Positions 25,643 through 35,890 of a DNA stretch of 64,000 bases are shown one piece after another (position 1 is the first letter of the stretch; the number at the start of each line of letters is the position of its first letter). This DNA comes from Siphlonurus alternatus (Eukaryota; Arthropoda; Insecta; Ephemeroptera; Siphlonuridae), in the NCBI GenBank assembly GCA_949825025.1, contig OX463780.1, positions 47,389,280 through 47,453,279 on the forward strand, read 5' to 3'. A program made the translations under genes and the position numbers. The notes under the pieces are model-generated. The model was not told the origin of the DNA and made no database searches. It was given only the letters and a program-made list of their open reading frames with translations.

Positions 25643-26326
25643 AGAGGTTTCATGTCAGTGGATTTTGCGGTGTTCCCACCATCCTATATATAATAGCTAT
25701 GTAAAAAAAAAAAAAAAAAAACACAGCAACAACTCGAAATTGCTTTTTTGGCATTAAGGTAGAGATAACGTCGAACAGCTGTTCGACGTAATCCCCTTTT
25801 ATTAACATGTAAACCGTAACAAATTCACAAAAATTCTGATTTTTTTAAGAGGCAGATATTAGTGCCTAGAAGCCATATTATAGGAAAAGTTTCAAAAGAA
25901 TTTAACGAGCCGATTTTTTAAAATTAATTTTTTAGTTTGTCTCTCCATGGGAAAGCCCTATGCTGAAAATTAAAAAAATTATTTAAAAAAAATCGGCTCG
26001 TTAAATTCTTTTGAAATTAATTCTATGGCTTTTAGGCACTAATATCTGCCTCTCAAAAAAATTTCAGAATTTTTGTCAATTTGCTAAGATTTACATGTTA
26101 ATCAAATGGGATTACGTCGAACAGCTGTTCGGCGTTATCTCTACCTTAAAGAAATTTTTTAGAGGAACATAAGGAATTAATATTCATTATCAGAAGACCC
26201 CTAAATGAGAGAGTATGAAATAGTCTCAAATTAATTGCTTTCAAATTTACTGAGAAAAAATTTAATTTTTCTAACATGGCGGCTTATGGAGAAAATTTTC
26301 TTGCCGGGGAACACTTGAAGTCTCTA
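25643..26326. mobile_element. MITE with GAGGCTTCAAG-type ends, interrupted copy
   Basis: The flanks of this interval (left: AGAGGTTTCATGTCAGTGG and GATTTTGCGGTGTTCCCACC; right: TACTGAGAAAAAATTTAATT, then CACTTGAAGTCTCTA) match the compact 262-bp element at 50221-50482. In between lies a complete foldback element (25757-26146) absent from the other copy. The inner element therefore inserted into this one. Non-coding. Confidence 0.8.
25757..26146. mobile_element. Nested foldback element, AAGGTAGAGATAACG ends
   Basis: A 390-bp palindrome. Left AGGTAGAGATAACGTCGAAC and right GTTCGGCGTTATCTCTACCT pair, and each end contains its own smaller palindrome GTCGAACAGCTGTTCGAC. The arms extend through GAGGCAGATATTAGTGCCTA and AAAAGAATTTAACGAGCCGA to a short centre near 25950. 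TA flanks both ends, compatible with a TA target duplication. No coding capacity. Confidence 0.85.
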
Positions 26327-26392
26327 TACTGATATAAAATCAGTTTTCAACGTTAAGTGCATGATGATCTACTATTTAATAATTATAGAAAA

Positions 26393-26567
26393 TTACCACC
26401 GGAAGTAGCCGGAAGTGCGAGATTTCTGGACTTATAAATAGTTCAATTTTTGAGCTGAAACTTTACACAGAGATTCATATTAGGGACTGTAACCTATCTG
26501 CAAAGTCGATTCTTCATGTTCATAGTTCAGTCAAAATATATTCACTTCCGGCTACTTCCGGTGGTAA
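26393..26567. mobile_element. Foldback MITE, CCGGAAGT family (copy 2)
   Basis: 175 bp with ends TTACCACCGGAAGTAGCCGG and CCGGCTACTTCCGGTGGTAA, a near-perfect terminal pair of about 27 bp. The interior is a weakly palindromic AT-rich sequence. It is the best preserved of three related elements. Confidence 0.88.
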
Positions 26568-27284
26568 CCCTCCACTTGTTGAATTGTAAAAAGGTAACGA
26601 CACTTCTAATTTGAGTTTCCTCGGTTCCCTATAAATTAAAAAAAATATATTTACAAAAGAAAATTTGATAGTTACATAATATATAGAGTATACTGTTTAT
26701 GAAAGAGAGACTCAATTACATCACCAAGAACCTCTCGGTACGATATTATATATACGTACTTTACTTTTTCTATTCTGTAAGAAATGAGTGGACTAGATCT
26801 TGCATGCACTGCCATAAATAACACTCCTTATCATTATAACTTTCATATAAACATCTTGCTTTAGAAATATACGCTCTCTCGTTTACTTTTTTTTTTATAT
26901 GCAATAAAATGATGCGGCGTCAACGAGTATATAAAAAGCCATTGTGTACACATAGAATTCGATATAGTTGTAGCTGCTGTGTGTAGTCGGATGACTCATA
27001 TACTCGGCTGCTGCATAGGTGACGGTTCATTCACGTCTATTAATATATTTTTACTTCTCGCCACTGGCTGCAAGCTCTCTTTTTTTTTTTTTTTTTTGTC
27101 TATATAGAACGATCAGTATTAAACTTTACTCTGTCAGTATAGCACAGTATATACGTCATTATATACGCATTGAAATGCTGACATATGCCAACATGGGATA
27201 TCCACTAAATAGAGTGGTATTTTGAATGTTTATTAAGGATAAATATCATGCATGCAGTTATTAAAATCTTAAAACTGGATTTAA
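26568..27284. other. Gene-free AT-rich DNA
   Basis: Includes a run of 17 T near 27080-27096. A patch at 26935-27015 is slightly GC-richer but without defined exon signals. Confidence 0.45.
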
Positions 27285-27588
27285 AAGGTAAGATAACACG
27301 CCAATGTTAAAAAAAAATCACTCACGTAAAAATTATGGTTCTCCTCTACATACCCTATCAGATAAACAAATTCGATATAGTTTTTGAGTTATTGATTTTT
27401 AAAGTTGACTAATTTAACATGGAATTTCCATTTCGCCATGTTAAAGTAGGCAAATTTAAAAATTCATAACTCAAAAACGAGATCGAATTTGGCGAATTTG
27501 CATACCCGATATTTTAGCTGCTGTAGAGGAGAACATAATTTTCATGTTTGGAAATATTTTTAACATTGGGCGTGCTATCTTACCCTTT
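27285..27588. mobile_element. Foldback element with GGTAAGATA ends
   Basis: About 304 bp. Left AAGGTAAGATAACACGCCAA and right GGGCGTGCTATCTTACCC pair. Next come CAATGTTAAAAA/TTTTTAACATTG and TTCTCCTCTACA/TGTAGAGGAGAA, and a central TTTAACATGG and CCATGTTAAA pair. No frame of interest. Confidence 0.85.
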
Positions 27589-27589
27589 A

Positions 27590-27720
27590 TGATAAACTCG
27601 CCATCAATCGGTGGCCATCAAATAGTGGATCTGTCTGCAAATTTTGTGAAAAAACAAGGTAGAAGTGCAACATGACACCTTATGGACCGAAATAGTCAGA
27701 AAACTGTCTCCCGGAATTTG
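27590..27720. repeat. Dispersed repeat matching 29690-29815 in reverse
   Basis: ACTCGCCATCAATCGGTGGC, CAAATTTTGTGAAAA and CCTTATGGACCGAAA correspond in order to the reverse complement of 29690-29815 (ACTCGCCATCAATAGGTGGC, AGTTTTGTGAAAACTGAGGT, CCTTATGGACGGAAA). Diverged, non-coding, class unknown. Confidence 0.6.
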
Positions 27721-29431
27721 CTCAAATATTTCTTGAATTTATAAAATTTAGTTCAATCGATTTCTTCTAAAAGAAATATTCCGACTCCGTAGCTCCTTAC
27801 AATGTGTGAATTTTAGCTCAATTCTGGAATTTGACATCTTACCTTTCTGTGTTAGTTAATTAAAAATGAGAAAACTTTGCATACCATTTTCAATTTTTTT
27901 TAATTCCTTTTATAAAATTTGACAACATCTATAATGAAAAGACATATAAAAATTGATTGATTTACATTATTTTGTTTTTCAATGCCCTCATTGCATGGCA
28001 ATATAAAGATTATTTTGTAATTTAATGTATTGTAATGGCTCGTGAATAATCGATGTAATAAATTTTCTTGTAATATATATCACCAGAGACGCAGTATTTT
28101 TTAAATAGACTGTACAGCCAAGCGAGCAGACAGAATACATAAATTTGAGGCTGCACACGGAAGTATTACATATAGGAAGCAGAAACGAGGACGAGATTTA
28201 TGCAAGGGAAGCGCTAGAAACCAATGGCCCAGCTACAAGATGTGAAAATTGCCAAAGTCGCTTCTGCCCATGGCTACTAGAAATGCAGGTAGCACTATTC
28301 AAACCAACATCTAAAAAAATATAAAAACCTTTGTTTCGGTATTATAAAATAATTCAACTGAATTACATCGAATGCAACGTAAAATTGATTATAAGTAACA
28401 TAACTTTATGCCAACTTATGTAAAAAAAAAAAAAAAAAAAAAAAAAATATGTAATATTTTTTGAAAATAGTATAATTTTTTGCTATAATCATAAATTCAA
28501 ATTGTTACAAATCTTTGTTTCCGTGATAAAGTTTGAAAATATCTAGGTTAACATTTTGACAAATTTGTTTCCATTGTTACACTCGATCTATTCTTGCAGC
28601 TCAAATTGTTGATTTTATCTGTTTACCTCGGATGACATCAGCACCTTGATTATGTGGCGAGTTATATTGCACGGAAGTCATAGCGACGAGCTGCATTGTT
28701 ACATCAACAATGGAGGACACACCTTCTCACAATAACACTTAAATTTTATTAGTGTTCCAAAATATTTGCAGTTTCCGTAGTTTTCTTTGTGCGTTCTCTC
28801 TTTGAAATGATTTATTATTATCTTTTCCTTCTGTAAAGTTAATACTTCAAAAAAGAGAGATTTTACAAAGCCATTGCAATTTAAAATATAATATAAATAT
28901 CTTATATAATCCTAACTCATTAAAATAGCTATTGCAATAAACCAAAATTGTTAAGCAAAACTATTTACTCCCCCTAAAATAAGGTTTCAGTTAGTTGAAA
29001 ATAGTCCCCGCGCGCTTGCTTCAGCTTTATATATATATATAAAACTGCAAAATGATCAAAATCTTTAATATAAAATATGTGAATTGGGATCACATAGTTC
29101 TTTTGTGTAGGACTCTGTGATTAGGATATCAGACAATTGGTTAAAATAACCTTCCACCGAATTGTTATTATCAGTAAAGATTTTTACAGTAAATTAAGCA
29201 ATATATAAGTATGATTTTTTTATTTCCTGTGGCTCTTTTCACATAGCGTACCCATTGCTTGCATATATATTGATTTTTTATTTCTACTTAGATATTAAAT
29301 TTCAAATAAAAAAATAATTTCAATTACAATTTTTATAGATAATGTTTGTCCAGTTTGTGATTTTTAATAGAAAGCTTTGTTTTACTGTTAAAATAATGGA
29401 AAATATTAATTAATTTTATATTCAAATATAA
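27721..29431. other. Gene-free AT-rich DNA
   Basis: Contains a run of 26 A at 28422-28447 and a mildly GC-richer patch (28090-28290) without clear exon boundaries. Confidence 0.45.
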
Positions 29432-29664
29432 TGAGATATTAGAATGTGAAAATTTTAGTGGCTTAATCGAAAGAAGGGGTAAAAATATGGTACTGTGAAT
29501 TTTTTTCTTATAGGGTAGTGCCGCCCGTGACGTCATAAAATGGACTTTCAATAATTTTTTAAAAATAGTTCCCGGTCTCAGAAAAATCTGAAAAAATTCA
29601 TAGTAACATATTTTTACCCCTTCTTTCGATTAAGCCACTAAAATTTTCACATTCTAATATCTCA
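29432..29664. mobile_element. Chimeric foldback with very young arms
   Basis: 233 bp. The outer arms (TGAGATATTAGAATGTGAAA through CGAAAGAAGGGGTAAAAATA) are identical to each other's complement over about 58 bp. The interior (GACGTCATAAAATGGACTTT, CAATAATTTTTTAAAAATAG, CCGGTCTCAGAAAAATCTG) is the core found in the AATGGACAAC family, closest to the copy at 52082, but the outer ends are unrelated to that family. Confidence 0.85.
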
Positions 29665-30619
29665 ATCTGGCAGTTTTCTCCAACAGCTCCATTTCCGGTT
29701 TCCGTCCATAAGGCCAATGTTAAACTTGCACCTCAGTTTTCACAAAACTGATAGGACAGATTCGCTTCAAAATTTGTATGCCACCTATTGATGGCGAGTT
29801 CTAAGTCCCCTGCAAGTCTTGTTGCATTCAGGCGGTACGATTGCGAGATCTCAATATACTGAGATTCATCCTTAAATGAAGAATTTGAATCAATTTCATT
29901 ACAGTAATAAGGAAAAAGTAAGTAAATCACAATTTCAATCAATATATTTACTTTCAAGTTTTTTGATAGATTTATGTCACTCTACTTTATTACAAGGACA
30001 AAAAATTGTTACATATTTCATACAATTTGAAATATTGCTTATTGATAAATTTAAATGTCTATAAAATTATCATAATAATAAATTTCAATTTCTGGTAAAA
30101 GAAACTTGATATATTTTTTCTCCGATATAATAATATTGTAATCGACAAAAGTTTCTGCACCGTAAACAAATATTTTTGCTTACAATTGACAACATAAGGT
30201 CGAGTGGGCGTGCCCAGCGTATGTTTACCACACTGTTGCCAGATATTAATAAATCTTTTTGTATCTTTGTGACGTCACATAGTCTGCGTCGCGACGTAAC
30301 GCATAGCTGCTCATTACGACATGGATAAAAAAATAACATTTAAAAAACAAAAAAAATACTCACGTCTACGCTACTTTAAAATTTTGTGCCAGAAATTTAA
30401 AAATAAACATACAGAAAAAAAAAACAAGAAAATAAAAAAGCGAGTTTTTTGCACTACAAGCGAGTTGTTTTAATCGACTTAACGAAAAAGAACTCGTTAA
30501 AAAAACATCTTACGATAAGTTAACATTACGATCTTTTCTCTCTTCTCTTTTTAATATTATTTTTAAACTTAGGAATAGGGGAGAGTATAATAAAGAGAAT
30601 AAGAGGAGATGAGATTTTA
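29665..30619. other. Non-coding interval with a repeat copy
   Basis: 29690-29815 is the partner of the repeat at 27590. The rest is AT-rich, with a TGACGTCA at 30270-30277 in a small GC-richer patch (30195-30320) that has no clear exon signals. Confidence 0.45.
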
Positions 30620-30830
30620 GGGGGGGGGGTTATAAAAAAGCATGCAGACAACAAAAAGGTGAGCAAAGGAATTGTGATCAGAGAGAGAGAGAAGTCGCGG
30701 ATCTCTGTCTCTCTCTATCCAATGGGGCCGCTGCCAGGAATAGTAAGGATGGAGGGAGACAGAGAGAGGGATGGAGGGAGAGAGAGGGATGGAGGGAGAG
30801 AGAGGGAGGGAGAGGGGAGGTTGGCACATC
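30620..30830. repeat. Purine-rich low-complexity tract
   Basis: Begins with a run of 10 G and continues as GAGAGA and repeated GGATGGAGGGAGAGAGAGG units (30750-30815). It lies about 300 bp upstream of the candidate start codon at 31123. It could form part of a GAGA-type promoter region, but its open frames are compositional. Confidence 0.6.
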
Positions 30831-31122
30831 TTCAGGATGAAGGAACCATAGTTGGTACAAGCTCTGTTGGTGCTACTTGCAGGCGGGTGCACCAATGGTA
30901 CTTTTTAATTTTTCGTATTTAGTAAACATTATATAATAAAAATAGAAGGGAAAATTAAATCATCATTATTACATGCCTATTTTTTTTTTCTGTGAGTGTA
31001 AATAATTTGAGTGAAAAGTGATCTAATTTTTATGTACTAGTGATATATTTTACAGTGTTGTGAGTGCGTCAAAAGTTTATCATTGTTAAAAGAAGCATTT
31101 ATAAAAAAAAAAAAATACAACA

Positions 31123-31155
31123 ATGGGTCACGTTAACAGCGGTCTTCTGGATCAG
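31123..31155 (+). CDS. Candidate first coding exon of an unidentified gene
   Basis: The ATG sits in CAACAATGG, a good arthropod initiation context, and is followed by 11 codons (MGHVNSGLLDQ) ending at CAG|GTGACT. The reading M-G-x-x-x-S matches the N-myristoylation consensus, so the protein may be attached to membranes; this is inference from six residues. The base composition is clearly above the AT-rich background. This donor was chosen because it leaves phase 0, the only phase in which the exon at 39551 stays open. A second possible donor (G|GTAATG at 31231) would extend the exon by about 25 residues but leaves phase 1, which gives a stop in the downstream exon. An unspliced frame closes at about 31300. 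Gene family not recognised. Confidence 0.45.
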
Positions 31156-33900
31156 GTGACTTCTTCGAGTGATGGTTTCCGCGTGTGTTTGGTTAGCTTA
31201 CCTCGCATCGACACCCCACCTTGTTTGAATGGTAATGGAGATTACGTGATGAACAATCATTTTGGGATGACATTTTTAATTTCACTTTATAAATTTGGTT
31301 AAATCAAAACATGCAATAAAATTTATTCTTTTGAAAATACGGTAGAATTCCAGTAAAATGTAGTTTTTTCATGTATAGCAACAGATTTATTTAAATTCTA
31401 TCATAAAATGTTTAATTTTGGCCACTTATTTGCTAAAATGATCTTTATTGTTATTATTTTATTGTATATAATATTATACATATGACATTGCATTTATTTA
31501 AATGAGATTCTAACCTGTCAAATTAGCTTCCATTACCATGTTTGCTGTGTGACACCACCCCTTCAACAGTGTTATTTCGTTGTTTACTTACTGTTCTTTT
31601 ATATTTTCCCTCTTTTTACGGTGCACGATTTTCAGCAATTAGAAAACAAGTATATTTAATAGTTTTAAGTAATTAATTCCTCAATATCTGCATTACCGTT
31701 TAGAAATATTGTCAGTACTGAATTAAATTTGTTTTTTTTTATTACCCGGTGTGCATGTATATATAGAGTACTGCTATTTCAGAGAGTAATAATATTTGTT
31801 ATGACATTGTAATTAACATAACTGATAATATCTCATAAACATTTTTACAGTATTATTATCTACCATTACTATAATAAAGCAAATATGATATTTTCAAGAA
31901 AATCGTGTTAAAATTTTTTCTATACATTAATTAATGATTATTTAAATACTCATCTGATGGATATATTTGAGTTTTAGGTAATGTTTCAATTTTATTTGAA
32001 ATGATTTTTTTTTAAAGTTATTTTCCCGTATCGATTAAAACGTTTTCATTATTAACTCCGTTGATATTATGCACAACACCCTGGCGGTTTCTGTGATGCA
32101 TAAGCTGCTAGGTAATTGATAAGTTAGGTAGTAGATTGGTTCCGACATGTAACTTCTCTCTTGTGTGGCCCTAAATCACAGCTGACAGACAGGTGAGGAA
32201 TTTTCCACCCACCTGAAACAATTATGCATAGATCGAACTATTTTTAATTTACTTTTTTAATATATAAAATTTATTTTATTAAATAAATTTCAGGTGTTAA
32301 AGTTAATTAATTTTCACATGTCTTACATAATTGGCTAAAAGGTGATTTATTATCGCATGGATTCTAATTACTTTACTGACATGAACTATGTTAAAAAAAA
32401 TTCACTTTACCTTTTTTGTGCTTCTAACACTAAACTTTCAAATTTTCAACTCTGTTTCAAAGGTATATAATATTTCATCAAGTGTATTTGATAATTGTAA
32501 AATAATTCAAAGGTAAATTTTTATTTATAAATATTAAATTTATACAAATTGTAAAGAAACTGTACCTCTTTGATGTTCTAAAAACAAATTAATTTTGCTT
32601 AAATTTACTCAAATAGAAATTTATAATGAATATTATAACATCTAAAGGTAATATTAAAGAAATTAAAATTTCCTCTCATATAAAATAGAATCACATTGTA
32701 TAAGTAGGAATTTAAATAATATCTCCAACAGAGACAACATTCCTTAGTTCTAAAAATAAACTCATCTGTATTACACCATTACTTCGATGCAGGAGTCGAT
32801 AAACTCGATGCATGAGGTCGCTTTGATAATAAAACAATGTCATTTCTCGCACAATATCTCTCTGTAAGTATTCACAGCTTTGGTCCAACGAAACAAATCA
32901 ATGAACACATTTTTCCTTTGATAACTTTCTACAACAGAAAGGTTTTATTTTAATAATTAACTCCTTTCATAAACAATATTACAAAGGAAAATTTTTAGTT
33001 GAATATTGCTAAAATTTATCTAAAATATATATAAATTTTACTTTTTTATGATAAAAGTTTTTACTATATTTATATTTTTTATAAAAAAAAAATAAATTCT
33101 TTACCTCTCTGACAAAAACATTAGCAAAAGTATTCAATAATAATTGTTATGCTAGTGATGGGTATAGAGAATACTATTGTAAACATTGAAAAATGCTTAC
33201 AGCGAGAATTGGAAATTTTAAATGTCATAATTTTTGTTTGAAATATAAGTTGTAATTATTTATTTATGTTACAATATGCCTGGAAGCTTGTCATTTTAAT
33301 TTCTTCCACTTAATTACTCCGGAGGCTTTTACTTTGCTAGACAAATAAAACTTGCACTCGGAGTAACAAGATAAATACAAGAAAATGTTAATACATCATC
33401 GCAAAATAAATTAAAATATAATGTAAAGTAAATAACATTAGCGTAAATGAATTTTATGAAAAATTTAATAATGTATCTTTTCTCTCTCTCCTTTTTTAAA
33501 TTTATTTTTAACTATAAATTTTATATAACCACCATGCTGCAGTTTAATCATATGGATATTATACACGCTTATTAAACTGTAACTGTTTATAATCCATAGT
33601 TGATTATTTTATCCTCTCTGAAGCGAATCAATTTTTAATAATTCATAAATATAATATATTAACTTTAATAATAAATATGCAGTTTTAATTAAATTTGACG
33701 TTGCAATGAACAACTATAATATAAATTGTTCTCTGGACAAAGAATGCACCATATACAGGGATTTTTATAAAATATGTCACTTTTTTTATGAAAATGCATT
33801 GTAACACAGGAATCACATTTGTTGAAGCAATTAGACGAGTACATTTCTGTCTCCGATGTGTGTACCCATGACGTCACCACTCTGCTAAATTTGTTTCATA

Positions 33901-34056
33901 TTCCCACCGGAAGTGAGTGCTTTCTGTGATCTTCCGGTTTATATGTGAATTTTAAAATTTTTAAACAATTCAAGTATATTTATTACAAATCTCTTTAAAA
34001 AATTTCAAACTTTGAAAGACTAGAAAACTCTCACTTCCAGGTACTTTTGGCGGGAA
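33901..34056. mobile_element. Foldback MITE, CCGGAAGT family (copy 3, diverged)
   Basis: The left end TTCCCACCGGAAGTGAGTGC and right end CACTTCCAGGTACTTTTGGC, continuing GGGAA, are degraded versions of the ends at 26393. The first of the two left-end motifs is partly lost. It abuts the GC-rich patch at 34088. Confidence 0.65.
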
Positions 34057-34087
34057 CATTAAATTGATTTAACTGTAGTTGGCTAAG

Positions 34088-34158
34088 TGCCAAGACGGCG
34101 CGGGCCGTACGCGTGATCCAGACCTGAGTGTACCCTCGAGTGTAATGCAACAGCACGC
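34088..34158 (+). other. GC-rich patch, possible alternative exon
   Basis: Follows CTAAG and ends at CGC|GTGAGA, a strong donor. The plus frame beginning TGC CAA GAC is open throughout (71 nt), and the other two plus frames have stops. It is CpG-rich (GACGGCGCGGGCCGTACGCG). Included between the exons at 31123 and 39551 it would shift the frame to a stop, so it is more likely an alternative first or untranslated exon, or a promoter CpG cluster. Confidence 0.3.
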
Positions 34159-35644
34159 GTGAGACTCGGCGGTGTACCTAAAGATGTAGTGAGACAGAAG
34201 ACGATCGAAATTACGTCGACAAAACAAAATCGCAGCGATATAAAATTATTGCAGGATAGGGAGGTTCACTGATTTTTAACGCTTCTTTTATTGATCTAGG
34301 TGTTTTCAAGATAATTTTTAAAGTTAAATTTATTAATAGTGTTTTATTAATATGAAAATATGCTCAACTTAATTTGCTCTTATGTATATTATTATTTTGA
34401 ATATTTTGTAAATATAAATTTTAGAGAAACTTTAGTTTAACTTTAGTGAAATTAAATTATACAAATGTTAAAATCGCTTCTTATTTTTGCAATTAAATTA
34501 ACATTAAAGAAGAAGAGAACAATATTTAATTAAGTTGACTGTATCTTTATTTATGGCGATGATAAGACATTTTTTTTTTTTTACTGATCGTTTGAAATAT
34601 TTTACTTAATATATAACGCTGCACTTGTAACATACATATTGTATATAATTATATTACTGAGCATTATAGTAGTTATAGGGTTTGATTTATAAAATATTAA
34701 TTTATTTAAGAACATAACCATGCAGGTTTTTCACTAACCACATGTAGTGTCTTTGAGTTAAGACTGACACAAATTATGATGAATATATTTTTTTAAATCA
34801 CCATTTGTTTGAAATTATTTATTTTAAGAGAAGTATTACTTTTGCTCTTTAATTGTTACATAAACAATAGAAATTCATGTTTAAAATTCAACATTATGAT
34901 ATTTTTACTTGTTAATTAATAACATTTCAAATTCAAATTCAAATTCAAAAATTTTTTATTTCCATAATATCCTACAATCAAATGCATTAAAATACATTTC
35001 ACTTTCGATGTTGTTTTTACGGACATGTGTTACCTGTTTCATTGCAATATTTAATATTCCATGGAATTTAAAGCTACCTGGTGGGTCGTGCAGTAATATA
35101 ATTCACGGTGCTAAACATTCACATAGTGGATTAAATATTGATCAGATATGTGCACATATGCAGTGGCTACATTTTATATAGGCGGAGCAACCAACACGGA
35201 TTTGACTGCGAAATTTCATTGCTAGCGACCCAACTTTTGCATGATTTTTATTTATTTTTTTATTTATTTACGCTTTTATTCTCGTTGATAATAACTTTTT
35301 TTTATATAAAAGTCTACACTCGATGCACAGAAAGCTTTTGCAAACTTCTCGTATGGTGGGTAGGATAGTTATTTTTATATACATACATTATGTACTTCTT
35401 TTGTCCACTATTTTTAATGATATTAACTTAACTTTTATTAAAACTGTATGGTAATATAATATATAAGCTTATAATTCATTGTTTACTATATATTAGGTAG
35501 TGAACAATAGGATTAAACACATGTATGCATTGTTGGTAAAATTTTGCTTGCTATTTGAAAGTGTTAACATAAAAATAAATAATATTTGTTATAATGATAT
35601 CATTTAAACATGGGTGGCCATTTTTAACAAAAATTACGCCAAGG

Positions 35645-35890
35645 AAAAATCGTTGTGCATTTCCACTATAATTTTTAGATAATTTAACTTCCCAATTGTT
35701 GACAAAAACCTAAAGCGTCCATCCTGAAAGAGGTTTCTACGTTTCCCTCAGTACCAAGTAAATACTATATAGGATGGATTGCAATTAACGCTGTGCCTAT
35801 AGGGTTCCGGATGAGCTAATAAAATAACTCATCTTATATATAGGCCCTAATTATTGTAAGGTTTCGGAAGGTTCTATATAATATAGCAAA
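35645..35890 (+). mobile_element. SINE-like repeat (copy opposed to 38619)
   Basis: AAATCGTTGTGCATTTCCAC, GCGTCCATCCTGAAAGAGG, TTTCCCTCAG and AGGATGGATTGCAATTAACG match, in order, the reverse complement of 38619-38819. The GCGTCCATCCTG...GTTTC...TTTCCCTCAG block is the body motif of the SINE at 8975. The tRNA-like head is truncated here. Non-coding. Confidence 0.6.

Noticed and set aside
30617..30922. Overlapping frames on both strands in the GA-rich tract
   Set aside because: Low-complexity purine repeats are open in several frames; residues are compositional (Arg/Glu/Gly or Ser/Leu/Pro).
32115..32136. Sequence TTAGGTAGTAGATTGGTT resembling the let-7 microRNA
   Set aside because: The seed differs and I found no complementary arm giving a precursor hairpin; treated as coincidence.
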